Source: Pseudonocardiales bacterium
GTDB taxonomy: Bacteria; Actinomycetota; Actinomycetes; Mycobacteriales; Jatrophihabitantaceae
Reading direction: 5' to 3'
Assembly: GCA_030840295.1 (NCBI GenBank)
Contig: JAVEET010000157.1
Coordinates: forward strand, 1-44,781
Length of the DNA stretch: 44,781 bases
A model generated the notes under the pieces. That model was not told where the DNA came from. It saw only the letters and a program-made list of their open reading frames with translations, and searched no databases. How positions within the stretch are numbered: the stretch's first letter is position 1; every line of letters starts with the position of its first letter. This document shows positions 23,619 through 32,545 of the stretch, piece by piece. The position numbers were made by a program, and so were the translations under genes.

Positions 23619-26549
23619 ATGACCGAGGTTGTCGAAGGCGGATCCACTGGCAAGTCATCAGGCACCGCCGGAAAGGCCGGTGCAAGCGGCAAGAATTCCC
23701 ATGACTCCGCCGGTATCCGCAACAAGGCCGCAGCCAAGCAAGCGCCGGTGTACCCGGCCAACGGGCTGGTCATCGAACGCATCTACACGACCGAAGGCAT
23801 CCACCCCTACGACGAGGTCGACTGGGAGCGCCGCGACGTTGTCATGACGAACTGGCGCGACGGCTCCATCAACTTCGAGCAGCGCGGCGTGGAGTTCCCG
23901 ACGTTCTGGTCGGTCAACGCGGCCAACATCGTCACCACTAAATACTTCCGAGGCGCTGTGGGTACGTCCCAGCGCGAATTCTCGCTCAAGCAGCTCATCA
24001 ACCGCGTGGTGTCGACCTATCGCGTGGCCGGCGAGCAGTACGGCTACTTCTCCTCAGGCGCGGACGCCGAGATCTTCGAGCACGAACTGACCTGGATGCT
24101 CATGCACCAGGTTTTCAGCTTCAACTCGCCGGTCTGGTTCAACGTCGGCACGACGTCACCGCAGCAGGTCTCGGCCTGCTTCATCCTGGCCGTGGACGAC
24201 ACCATGGACTCGATTCTGAACTGGTACCGCGAGGAGGGCCTGATCTTCAAGGGCGGCTCGGGCGCGGGGCTCAACCTTTCTCGGATTCGTTCGTCGAAGG
24301 AGCTGCTGCACTCCGGCGGTACGGCCTCGGGCCCGGTGAGCTTCATGCGGGGTGCCGACGCCTCGGCCGGCACCATCAAGTCCGGTGGCGCGACCCGGCG
24401 GGCCGCGAAGATGGTCGTACTGGACGTCGACCACCCCGACATCGTGGAGTTCGTCGAGACCAAGGCGCGCGAGGAGGACAAGATCCGGGTCCTGCGCGAT
24501 GCGGGCTTCGACATGGATCTCGGTGGCGCAGACATCACGTCGGTTCAGTATCAGAACGCGAACAATTCGGTTCGCGTCTCCGACGCGTTCATGCAGGCCG
24601 TGGAGGACGGTTCCGAGTTCGGGCTGCGGGCTCGCTCGACCGGCGAGGTCATCGAGACCATCGATGCGAAGGACCTGTTCGCCAAGATCGCCAAGGCGGC
24701 CTGGGAGTGTGCGGACCCCGGTATCCAGTATGACGACACGATCAACGACTGGCACACCAACCCCGAGTCCGGCCGGATCACCGCATCCAACCCGTGTTCG
24801 GAGTACATGAGCCTGGACAACACCTCGTGCAACCTGGCGTCGCTGAACCTGATGAAGTTCCTACGTGATGACGACACCTTCGACTCGGAGAACTTCGTCA
24901 AGGCGACCGAGCTGATCATCACCGCGATGGACATCTCGATCTGCTTCGCCGATTTCCCGACCGAGGCAATCGGTGTCAATACCCGCGCGTACCGCCAGTT
25001 GGGTATCGGCTATGCCAACCTGGGTGCCTTGCTCATGGCAACGGGCCGCGGTTACGACTCCGAGGGTGGCCGCACGCTGGCGGCCGCCATCACCTCGCTG
25101 ATGACCGGTACCGCCTACCGTCGCTCGGCCGAACTGGCCGGCGTGGTGGGCCCGTACGACGGCTACGCCCGCAATGCCGAGGGCCACACCCGCGTGATGC
25201 GCAAGCACGCCGCGGCCAACGACCAGGTCCGTTCGGTGCACGCGGCGGATAAGTCGGTGCTGGCCAAGGCCACCGAGCAGTGGGCCGAGGGCCTAAAAAT
25301 CGGATCGGTCAACGGCTGGCGCAACGCGCAGGCCTCGGTACTGGCGCCGACCGGAACGATCGGTTTGATGATGGACTGCGACACCACCGGTATCGAGCCG
25401 GACCTGGCCCTGGTCAAGTTCAAGAAGCTCGTCGGTGGCGGTTCCATGCAGATCGTCAACCAGACGGTGCCGCGCGCGCTGAAGGTGCTGGGGTATCAGG
25501 TCGAGCAGATCGAGGCCATCGTCGAGTACATCGCCGAGCACGGCCACGTTCAGGACGCCCCGGGTCTTAAGCTCGAGCACTACGAGGTCTTCGACTGCGC
25601 GATGGGTCAGCGGGCTATCAAGGCGATGGGTCACGTGCGGATGATGGCGGCTACCCAGCCCTTCCTGTCCGGCGCGATCTCCAAGACGGTGAACCTGCCG
25701 GAAACGGCGACCGTCGCAGACATCGCCGATGTGTACCTGCAGGGCTGGAAGCTCGGACTGAAGGCGCTCGCGGTGTACCGCGACAACTGCAAGGTCGGTC
25801 AGCCGCTTTCCGCGGGCAAGGGGGCCAACAATGGTGCCGAGGCTGAGTCTGCCGCGGCGCCAGTCGTCGAATACCGGCCGATCCGCAAGCGGCTGCCGAA
25901 GTCCCGGCCGTCACAGACGGTGTCGTTCGCGGTGGGTGGGGCCGAGGGTTACCTGACCGCCGGTTCCTACCCAGACGACGGTGGGCTGGGCGAGGTGTTC
26001 CTCAAGCTCGGTAAGCAGGGCTCCACCCTGGCCGGTGTGATGGATGCGTTCTCGATCGCGATCTCGATCGCTCTGCAGCATGGGGTGCCGTTGGAGACCT
26101 ATGTCTCCAAGTTCACCAACATGCGCTTCGAGCCGGCCGGTATGACCGATGATCCCGACATCCGGATGGCACAGTCGATCGTTGACTACATCTTCCGACG
26201 GCTGGCGCTGGACTACCTGCCGTTCGAGACTCGATCGGCGATGGGCATCCACACTGCGGAGGAGCGGGCTCGCGAGCTCGAGACCGGCAGCTACTTCCCG
26301 GTCGAAGAGGTCACCGAGGACGAGTTGGAGACGCTCGCGCAGTCGGCCGCGGTTGCACCGAAGGAGGTCAAGGCCGCCGATGGTTCGACCAAGTCGCCGG
26401 TCACGGTGCACAGCTCGACTGAGCTGATGGAATCGCTACTCGGAGCCTCGGCGGATGCGCCGCTGTGCATGAGCTGCGGTACGAAGATGCAGCGCGCCGG
26501 ATCATGCTTCGTCTGCGACGGATGCGGTTCCACCAGCGGCTGCAGCTGA
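23619..26549 (+). CDS. nrdJ: Adenosylcobalamin-dependent ribonucleoside-diphosphate reductase (class II, NrdJ)
   Basis: Makes deoxyribonucleotides with adenosylcobalamin, without needing oxygen or a separate radical subunit. The 976-residue protein has an N-terminal linker rich in Gly/Ser/Lys/Ala (about 45 residues), the ten-stranded barrel core with CFILAVDDTM, NPCSEYMSLDNTSCNLASLNL region (about 390-415) bearing the active-site Cys, and PTGTIGLMMDCDTTGIEPD. A TSCPD-type domain and a C-terminal zinc-ribbon-like cysteine cluster (CMSCG...CFVCDGCG) follow. The ATG at 23619 follows a purine-rich stretch; earlier in-frame codons overlap nrdR. No cobalamin riboswitch fits in the 97-base gap. Confidence 0.96.
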   Translation: MTEVVEGGSTGKSSGTAGKAGASGKNSHDSAGIRNKAAAKQAPVYPANGLVIERIYTTEGIHPYDEVDWERRDVVMTNWRDGSINFEQRGVEFPTFWSVNAANIVTTKYFRGAVGTSQREFSLKQLINRVVSTYRVAGEQYGYFSSGADAEIFEHELTWMLMHQVFSFNSPVWFNVGTTSPQQVSACFILAVDDTMDSILNWYREEGLIFKGGSGAGLNLSRIRSSKELLHSGGTASGPVSFMRGADASAGTIKSGGATRRAAKMVVLDVDHPDIVEFVETKAREEDKIRVLRDAGFDMDLGGADITSVQYQNANNSVRVSDAFMQAVEDGSEFGLRARSTGEVIETIDAKDLFAKIAKAAWECADPGIQYDDTINDWHTNPESGRITASNPCSEYMSLDNTSCNLASLNLMKFLRDDDTFDSENFVKATELIITAMDISICFADFPTEAIGVNTRAYRQLGIGYANLGALLMATGRGYDSEGGRTLAAAITSLMTGTAYRRSAELAGVVGPYDGYARNAEGHTRVMRKHAAANDQVRSVHAADKSVLAKATEQWAEGLKIGSVNGWRNAQASVLAPTGTIGLMMDCDTTGIEPDLALVKFKKLVGGGSMQIVNQTVPRALKVLGYQVEQIEAIVEYIAEHGHVQDAPGLKLEHYEVFDCAMGQRAIKAMGHVRMMAATQPFLSGAISKTVNLPETATVADIADVYLQGWKLGLKALAVYRDNCKVGQPLSAGKGANNGAEAESAAAPVVEYRPIRKRLPKSRPSQTVSFAVGGAEGYLTAGSYPDDGGLGEVFLKLGKQGSTLAGVMDAFSIAISIALQHGVPLETYVSKFTNMRFEPAGMTDDPDIRMAQSIVDYIFRRLALDYLPFETRSAMGIHTAEERARELETGSYFPVEEVTEDELETLAQSAAVAPKEVKAADGSTKSPVTVHSSTELMESLLGASADAPLCMSCGTKMQRAGSCFVCDGCGSTSGCS

Positions 26550-26656
26550 TAGAGATGGTCATGAGTTTGGCCCGGTGATATCACCGTCGCGCGTGAGTTC
26601 GACGGTCGTGACAGCCGCCAGGACTCTCCGGCTGGTCAGGTTCGACGAACCTTAAG

Positions 26657-26701
26657 AGCGATCCGCCCCGACCCTGTTCGCCAGGGCCGGGGCGGATCGC
26701 T
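26657..26701 (+). terminator. Strong hairpin after nrdJ
   Basis: AGCGATCCGCCCCG (26657-26670) pairs with CGGGGCGGATCGCT (26688-26701), and CCCTG/CAGGG extends the stem inward around a five-base loop. It sits between convergent nrdJ and the metallophosphoesterase-like gene. Confidence 0.88.
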
Positions 26702-26779
26702 GAAGGGCGTTTGCAACGATGTGTCTCGGGAAAGGCGAACGTCGGCGCTCGCTCAGCAGGCCGGACGGCGCAGCGAGCG

Positions 26780-27805
26780 TCAGGACGTAAACGGCACCCG
26801 GGTCCAGCTCAGAACCTGCGGGGCATGCGAGTTAACCGTGACCCGCAGGTAATTGCTGACTCCGGTCGAGCCGTCAACCGTGACGCGCGCCAAGTTCTGC
26901 ACCGGCTGGCTGACGCCGTAGAACGACAGCCATTTCGATCCTGCAGCGAGCGGGTTGTCGCTGTTGTAGACGTGGCTGTCTCCGTTGAACAGGTATACCG
27001 GGCCCCCGAATGCCGCGCTTTCCCGTGCGATGGCTTGGACAATGGGCTGGAATCCGTAGTAACTCGCGAAGGTCGGGTCGGTCACCGTCGGGTCGAACAT
27101 GTCAGCCTGAGTGAGCAGCGTGACGGCCTTGTCGTGATGTTGCCGGGCGGTGGCGAACGTGTCGTGAATCTCGGAGATTACCGCGGACGTGCGGGCCAGA
27201 ACCTCGGCGGCTTGTTCCGGAGTAGGCGCGGTGTTGCCGGTCCACGGTGCGAGGCTGTTGTTGCTGCCGACGATGTGGAGCGCGGCGAAGGACACATCGG
27301 CCCGCTCCCATCGGACGTCTTCGGGAATGCCCTGGCCGGCTTGGGAGATGACCGGGGCGCTGTGCCGTCCGAGGGTGTGCCCGGGCTGGGGAAAGAACAA
27401 TTGCCGGATCGCGGCCAGGCGTTCGAGCGGGTTGTAGCCGCCGTTGTTCGTCCGGTGGCAGTCGGTCCACTCGTTGTCACCGACGGTGTACACAAGCGGG
27501 TCTTTGAACTGATCGAATTGACTTCGGATCGTCTGGAAGTACGCGTCGCTGCAGACGCTCGACCCGTCCTTGATGTCACCGAGATGGTCGACCCATTGCA
27601 CGGCCGGATCAGCGTTGATCTGTGCGATGACCTTGGGGAAAGCGCTTATCTGGGCGGGACCATAGGGGATATCGCCAAGGACGGCGAAGGTGTAGCTCGG
27701 CTCACGGTCATGCGAGGACCCGAACGCCGGTGACGACTGCGCGAGGGTGACGGTGAGCGTCGTGACTGCGGCGGCGGCCACGGCCGCGCGGTGCCATTTC
27801 TTCAT
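26780..27805 (-). CDS. Secreted metallophosphoesterase-like protein
   Basis: A 341-residue protein with a signal peptide (basic MKKWHR start, Ala/Thr/Val hydrophobic core 7-25, Ala-Phe-Gly-Ser near 27-30). The mature part shows calcineurin-like phosphoesterase motifs: GD-I at D45 (AVLGDIPYG), GD at D77 (DHLGDIKDG), GDN at 109-111 and a late GDSHVY. This is a divergent family set, so the exact substrate is unknown; it may act on phosphate esters outside the cell. The ATG at 27805 is preferred over the in-frame GTG/ATG upstream because an AAGGA ribosome site lies eight bases before it. It stands alone, bounded by hairpins. Confidence 0.8.
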   Translation of the reverse strand: MKKWHRAAVAAAAVTTLTVTLAQSSPAFGSSHDREPSYTFAVLGDIPYGPAQISAFPKVIAQINADPAVQWVDHLGDIKDGSSVCSDAYFQTIRSQFDQFKDPLVYTVGDNEWTDCHRTNNGGYNPLERLAAIRQLFFPQPGHTLGRHSAPVISQAGQGIPEDVRWERADVSFAALHIVGSNNSLAPWTGNTAPTPEQAAEVLARTSAVISEIHDTFATARQHHDKAVTLLTQADMFDPTVTDPTFASYYGFQPIVQAIARESAAFGGPVYLFNGDSHVYNSDNPLAAGSKWLSFYGVSQPVQNLARVTVDGSTGVSNYLRVTVNSHAPQVLSWTRVPFTS

Positions 27806-28077
27806 CGTGGTATTCCTTTTCGAGGAGGGGGCACGTCCGGCCCGACGCTTCCCGCTCCGATCGACCTTCGGGCGACCTCGAGGTGAACGTTGCGTCACCA
27901 GTCGGTGGACTGCCCGTGCAGGTCGACAGCCCCGGGCATCCGGGGCACCTGAGCCTTTACCGATTTGAGATTCCAGCTCGCGATGCGGCTACCCAAAATC
28001 CGCGAACGCTGCGCCTACACCAGCTAGAATTGTTAAGCTGGGCGTTGCCGGTGAAGACACACCGCCAAGAACGCCAA

Positions 28078-28094
28078 CCCGGGGTAAACCCGGG
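28078..28094. repeat. CCCGGG-N5-CCCGGG hairpin in the leader of the YeaQ-type gene
   Basis: Perfect 6-base arms about 70 bases before the start at 28167. The whole 27806-28166 gap (361 bases) has no supported gene; AT-richer sequence near 28025-28035 (TAGAAT and TTGTTAAG) may hold the promoter. Confidence 0.4.
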
Positions 28095-28166
28095 CGCGGA
28101 GGGGCAGAGGACCCAAAAAGTGCCTTCTGGACCTGCCGCGGTAGCTCTTTTCGGAAAGGTTTCACC

Positions 28167-28445
28167 ATGCTCGGTCTGATCATCAGTCTCATCGTCATCG
28201 GCCTGATCGCGGGTGCCGTGGCACGCCTCCTGATTCCCGGAAGGCAGAATCTGTCCATCCCGGCGACCATCCTCATTGGGATCGTGGGCTCCTTTCTCGG
28301 GGGATTCCTCGGGTACCTGATCTTCCACAAGGACGGCCAGGACGGCTTCTTCCAGCCCTCCGGGATCTTCGGGTCGATCATCGGGGCGGTCATCGTGCTC
28401 TTGCTGTGGCTCAAGGTCGGCGACCGAAACACTGTCCGGAGTTAG
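28167..28445 (+). CDS. GlsB/YeaQ/YmgE-family stress membrane protein
   Basis: A 92-residue protein of the transglycosylase-associated (GlsB/YeaQ/YmgE) family. It is mostly hydrophobic with three predicted membrane helices (about 2-22, 33-55, 67-85). The Gly-rich pattern LIAGAVARLLIPGRQN, GSFLGGFLGYL and GSIIGAVIVLLLW is typical. These small membrane proteins are stress-linked in other bacteria; the molecular function is unknown. The ATG has a gaaagg ribosome site. A strong hairpin follows the gene. Confidence 0.9.
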   Translation: MLGLIISLIVIGLIAGAVARLLIPGRQNLSIPATILIGIVGSFLGGFLGYLIFHKDGQDGFFQPSGIFGSIIGAVIVLLLWLKVGDRNTVRS

Positions 28446-28469
28446 CTGACACAGCCAGACCGCACGACG

Positions 28470-28518
28470 CCGGGGCGGCGAGATCAAAGGCTGAGGCTTT
28501 CCGATCTCGCCGCCCCGG
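28470..28518 (+). terminator. Strong hairpin after the YeaQ-type gene
   Basis: CCGGGGCGGCGAGATC (28470-28485) pairs perfectly over 16 bases with GATCTCGCCGCCCCGG (28503-28518), with a small inner AAAG/CTTT pairing. No T-run follows. Confidence 0.88.
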
Positions 28519-28632
28519 ATCGCGTCGGACCGCTCAATGCCTGCCAGCGTTCCACAGCGGTTAGACCGCACCGAATCCCAGACATGCCGGGTGGTGTCCG
28601 ACTGTTACGCAGCGAGCGGCGACAATCATGAC

Positions 28633-29829
28633 ATGCGAGCGGTTCTGATCGAGCAGTACAACGTCATGCCCACCGTGGTGGAGGTGCCTGCCCCCAGCAT
28701 CAGTCCGGACGGCGCCGTGCTGCGGGTGCAGGCCACCGGCTTGTGCCGCAGCGACTGGCACGGATGGCAGGGGCATGACTCGGATATAACGCTGCCCCAC
28801 GTACCCGGACATGAGATCGCCGGCACGATCGCCGAGATCGGCTCTGACGTGGCTGGCTGGTCCGTGGGCGACCGGGTGACGGTGCCGTTCGTGTGCGCGT
28901 GCGGTCAATGCGAGCAGTGCCGGTCGGGCAACTCGCAGGTGTGCCTTGAGCAGCAGCAGCCTGGCTTCACCTACCCGGGATCTTTCGCCGAGTTCGTGGC
29001 CGTTCCGCATGCTGCCGTCAATTTGGTACGCCTGCCGGACGAGATCGGTTTCGTGGCCGCGGCCGCGCTGGGCTGCCGGTTCGCTACCGCCTACCGCGGT
29101 GTTACCGGCGTCGCCGGCGTGCAGGCCGGGGAATGGCTGACAGTGTTCGGATGCGGGGGAGTGGGTCTGTCCGCGGTGATGATTGCCGCCGCGTTAGGTG
29201 CCCGGGTCATCGCGGTGGACGTCAACCCGGCCGCATTGTCGGCAGCCGGCCGCTTCGGAGCCGAGCACGCGATTCTCTTCGATCACGAAACGCCCGGGCG
29301 GATAAGGGATATCACCACCGGCGGCGCTCAGGTAACTATGGACGCGCTCGGGTCGGCAGCCGTCGTCGAGGCGTCGTTGCGGAGCCTTCGCCCACGGGGA
29401 CGGCATGTGCAGATCGGGCTGTTGCCCGGTAACACCACCGTCGACGTGGGCGCGTTGATCGGGCGGGAACTGCAATGGCTGGGCAGCCACGGCATGGCCG
29501 CCCGCGATTACCCGCAGCTCTTGAGTCTCGTCCGATCCGCAGCGGTCCGGCCGGCCGAGCTAGTGACACGGGTGATCGGCCTTGACGAGGTCCCGGCCGC
29601 GCTCGTCGCCATGTCCGATGCCAGTCCGACCGGCGTCACGGTGATCTGCCCCGGTGAACAAGCGGGCCGCCATGACGGACGGGATCAGCAGCAGCCCGGC
29701 TGCGATTCCGTCCAGCCAGAAGTGGTTTCCGGTGGCGGCCACGACGAAAACCGTCAACACCGGGTGGAGGAGGATCCACCAGCGATGCCGTCCGGTGCCG
29801 AAGCGAAGGGCCGCCCAGGCCACGAGTAG
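28633..29829 (+). CDS. Zinc-dependent alcohol dehydrogenase with readthrough tail
   Basis: Medium-chain dehydrogenase/reductase that oxidises an alcohol with NAD(P)+. Visible are the catalytic-zinc residues (GLCRSDWHGWQGH, GHE), the structural-zinc cluster CACGQCEQC...C, and the Rossmann segment VFGCGGVGLSA. The ATG at 28633 (MRAVLIEQYN) fits the family start. The conserved part ends near residue 338 (GVTVI, about 29646), the normal family length. The frame then runs on for 60 residues to a stop at 29829, antisense to the PAP2 gene, giving 398 residues in all. That tail is hydrophilic and shows no domain. Substrate is not determined. Confidence 0.85.
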   Translation: MRAVLIEQYNVMPTVVEVPAPSISPDGAVLRVQATGLCRSDWHGWQGHDSDITLPHVPGHEIAGTIAEIGSDVAGWSVGDRVTVPFVCACGQCEQCRSGNSQVCLEQQQPGFTYPGSFAEFVAVPHAAVNLVRLPDEIGFVAAAALGCRFATAYRGVTGVAGVQAGEWLTVFGCGGVGLSAVMIAAALGARVIAVDVNPAALSAAGRFGAEHAILFDHETPGRIRDITTGGAQVTMDALGSAAVVEASLRSLRPRGRHVQIGLLPGNTTVDVGALIGRELQWLGSHGMAARDYPQLLSLVRSAAVRPAELVTRVIGLDEVPAALVAMSDASPTGVTVICPGEQAGRHDGRDQQQPGCDSVQPEVVSGGGHDENRQHRVEEDPPAMPSGAEAKGRPGHE

Positions 29830-30411
29830 CGCCCATCCAACGTGTACCGACGGCATCGCGCCGAGTTCGTCGACCGTGATACCAGAGAGGTTGTAGACGG
29901 ACTGCCCGTACTTGGCGGCCACATCGACGAAACCCAGGTCCGGGAAGAGTCTTGGCGGCGCCACCGGGACGAGTTGGATCAGCAGGCAAGCGGCCGTGAG
30001 CAGTACCAGCGCAGTGCGGACCTCGGCGTATCGGTCCCGATGTCGGACGAAGAGCCACAACAGGAACACGCCCAGGACACCGAAGTGCATTGCGGCGTAA
30101 TAGAGATTGCAGAGCTGGGCGATCAGCGACTGATCGGCGACCAGATGCTGCAGCGATCGCTCGCTCGGCAGATGGGCCGAGCGCTGAATCCGTTCGATCC
30201 AACGGCCGCGGGCGAAGGCTCCGCTGGTGCCGAGCAGGGAGACCGACGCCGCGAGCTGCCACAACGCATACAGCCCGGCGACGATGGCTGATTCCTGCAG
30301 GTATGGCGCCGCGGCGCTGCTGCGGGGTGAGCGGCTGGCCACTGCCTTGCCTGCGAGCAGCACCAGGCCCAGGACCGACGCCTGCTCCCAGTCCAGCTGG
30401 AGGTTCACCAT
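29560..30411 (-). CDS. PAP2-family phosphatase/transferase, membrane enzyme
   Basis: A 283-residue multi-helix membrane protein of the PAP2 superfamily, close to the inositol phosphorylceramide synthase-like branch: VPVAPPRLFPDLGF, the catalytic MPSVHVGWALLVA motif, and a late His in NHFWLDGIAAG. Such enzymes act on phospholipid or lipid-phosphate substrates, often at the membrane's outer face. The conserved part ends near 29650; the last 30 residues run antisense into the dehydrogenase frame. GH15 gene at 30440-32335 is 28 bases upstream on the same strand and probably shares its transcript. Confidence 0.85.
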   Translation of the reverse strand: MVNLQLDWEQASVLGLVLLAGKAVASRSPRSSAAAPYLQESAIVAGLYALWQLAASVSLLGTSGAFARGRWIERIQRSAHLPSERSLQHLVADQSLIAQLCNLYYAAMHFGVLGVFLLWLFVRHRDRYAEVRTALVLLTAACLLIQLVPVAPPRLFPDLGFVDVAAKYGQSVYNLSGITVDELGAMPSVHVGWALLVAWAALRFGTGRHRWWILLHPVLTVFVVAATGNHFWLDGIAAGLLLIPSVMAARLFTGADHRDAGRTGIGHGDERGRDLVKADHPCH

Positions 30412-30439
30412 GCCTTCGCCGGCACCGTCGCCGCTGGGT

Positions 30440-32335
30440 TCACAGGGGTTGTGCGTCCTCGGCCGCGATCACGTGGAGGACAGCGTTGATCAGCGCCAGG
30501 TGGGTGAAGGCCTGCGGGAAGTTGCCCAGGTGCCGTCCGGTGTGCGGATCGATCTCCTCCGCGTACAACTCCAGCGGCCCTGCCAGCGAAAGCAGCTTGG
30601 CGCAAAGCTCACGCGCACGGACGTGCTCGCCGATCTCGCAGAGCGCCGATACCAGCCAGAACGAGCAGATCGTGAAGCTACCTTCCTCGCCGGCGAAACC
30701 GTCGTCGGTCTCGTCGACCTTGTAGCGCAACACCAACCCGTCCACGGTCAGCTCATCGGCGATGGCCAGTACGGTGGCCCGGATTCGCGGATCATCGGCC
30801 GGTAGGAAGCGGACCAGCGGAGCGAGCAGCAGCGAGGCATCCAGCGCGGTGCCGCCGTAGTACTGGGTGAGCACGCCGCGTTCGTCGACACCGTGGGCGA
30901 GGATATCTTCCTTGATCTCGTCGGCAGCCAGTTGCCACTGCGCGGCTTCTGCTTCCTGTCCGATCATCGACGCCAGCTTCGCGCCGCGGTCGGCAGCAAC
31001 CCAGCACATGATCTTGGACGAGGTGAAATGCCTGAGTTCACCCCGCACCTCCCAGATACCGGCATCCGGCTCGCGCCAGTGTTTGAGTGCCGCGTTGACC
31101 TGCTTGCCGAGGATCGGCCAGATCCGCCCGTCGAGGTGATCTGCCGCCTTCGAATGCAGATACACCGAGTCCAACAGGGCACCCCACACGTCGTGCTGGC
31201 GCTGCGTGCTGGCCGCGTTCCCGATCCGGACCGGTCGCGAGTTGGCGTAGCCGGGCAGGTGATCGAGGATGATCTCGGTCAAGTCCCGCTCGCCTCCGAT
31301 GCCGTACATGATCTGCAGATCGTCATCGGATTCGGCGAGGTCAGCGATGAAGGAGAAGAAATCGACAGCCTCCCAGTCGAAGCCCAGGGAGTACATCCCC
31401 CAGAGCGCGAAGGTGGCGTCCCGGATCCAGGTGTAGCGATAGTCGTAGTTGCGCTCGCCGCCGATGGTCTCCGGCAACGATGTCGTCGCTGCGGCGGCAA
31501 TGGCACCGGTGGGTGCGTAGGTGAGTCCCTTGAGGGTCAGGGCACTCCGTTGCAGATAGCTGCGCCAGGGGTGATCCGGGAACTTGCCGCGAGCCAACCA
31601 GTGCTGCCAGTGATGGGCGGTCCAGACCAGACGGGAATACGCATCGGCAAAGTCCATTGGCGGTTTCTTGCTTCCCCATGACAACGCCACGTAGCGGACG
31701 TCGCCTTGCCGGAGCAGTGTGCGGGCCGCGGCCTGGCCGCCTTCGAGACCCAGACGCATGTCGGTGGTGAGGACGAGCTCCACGTCGCTGCCGTCTGCCT
31801 TGGCCACTGCCTGGTGGTAGACCTTGTCGGTGTAGGACCACCGAGCGAATTTGCGGGCGTAATCGAACGCCGGCTCGCATTCCATCACGGTCTGAACCTC
31901 ACCGGACACGCAGCGGATGGTGCGCAGCAGCACATGTTCGGCGTCGTAGTCGGTCGGTGTCCGGCGCTGGGTGTGGGAGAACTCGTCCTCGTGCCGCCAT
32001 GGACCGATCAGCAGCACATCGCGCACGATGATCCAACCGGTGGCCGTGCCCCAGCTCGTTTCGAGGATCACGGTGCCGGGCAGGTAACGCCGGGCCGCGG
32101 GGACCGACACGTCGGTGGGTGCGATTCGGAAGGCGCCGGCGTGCCGGCCGAGGATGGCGCCGAACACGCTCGGCGAATCCATCCGGGGCAGGCACATCCA
32201 GTCGACCGAACCGCTTGGCGACACCAGTGCCGTGGTCTCGCCGTCGGACAGGAAGCCGTAGTCGGCAATCGGCACAGCGCGGGCAGTCGCGCTCGAATGC
32301 TCCGTTCCCGCCCACGAGGAAGTTTCGACGTCCAT
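30440..32335 (-). CDS. Glycoside hydrolase family 15 protein (glucoamylase/trehalase type)
   Basis: A 631-residue cytoplasmic protein with an N-terminal GH15 beta-domain (about 20-230, PIADYGFLSDGETTALVSPSGSVDWMCLPR) and an (alpha/alpha)6 catalytic barrel. Catalytic acids are probably the Glu in EEGSFTICSFWL and in YAEEIDPHTGRHLGNFPQA. In actinobacteria many such proteins are trehalases, so trehalose or a maltooligosaccharide is the likely substrate; the sequence alone does not decide. No signal peptide is visible. It lies 28 bases upstream of the PAP2 gene, suggesting an operon of uncertain logic. Confidence 0.92.
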   Translation of the reverse strand: MDVETSSWAGTEHSSATARAVPIADYGFLSDGETTALVSPSGSVDWMCLPRMDSPSVFGAILGRHAGAFRIAPTDVSVPAARRYLPGTVILETSWGTATGWIIVRDVLLIGPWRHEDEFSHTQRRTPTDYDAEHVLLRTIRCVSGEVQTVMECEPAFDYARKFARWSYTDKVYHQAVAKADGSDVELVLTTDMRLGLEGGQAAARTLLRQGDVRYVALSWGSKKPPMDFADAYSRLVWTAHHWQHWLARGKFPDHPWRSYLQRSALTLKGLTYAPTGAIAAAATTSLPETIGGERNYDYRYTWIRDATFALWGMYSLGFDWEAVDFFSFIADLAESDDDLQIMYGIGGERDLTEIILDHLPGYANSRPVRIGNAASTQRQHDVWGALLDSVYLHSKAADHLDGRIWPILGKQVNAALKHWREPDAGIWEVRGELRHFTSSKIMCWVAADRGAKLASMIGQEAEAAQWQLAADEIKEDILAHGVDERGVLTQYYGGTALDASLLLAPLVRFLPADDPRIRATVLAIADELTVDGLVLRYKVDETDDGFAGEEGSFTICSFWLVSALCEIGEHVRARELCAKLLSLAGPLELYAEEIDPHTGRHLGNFPQAFTHLALINAVLHVIAAEDAQPL

Positions 32336-32409
32336 AGTGGGAAGGATGCTCCATCAGCACCGGGCTGGCCAATTCGCCAGGCCGTGAGGCGGTCGAATCC
32401 AGGGAGCGG

Positions 32410-32453
32410 CGGCGGCTAATCGATGAATGTTGGCCGAAACCGGCTAGCCGCCG
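32410..32453. repeat. Long inverted repeat in the GH15/DMT divergent promoter region
   Basis: CGGCGGCTA (32410-32418) pairs with TAGCCGCCG (32445-32453). A nested small stem GCCG-AAAC-CGGC (32433-32444) abuts the right arm. The 210-base gap is shared by the divergent GH15 and DMT genes, so an operator or a leader hairpin is possible. Confidence 0.55.
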
Positions 32454-32545
32454 GGATCGACATTCTCGTAGCGTTGTCGTAGGTGCCGGGTACATACATG
32501 CACACCGGCAACGGGCCGGCAATCGAACCACAGAATTGAGGCGGC

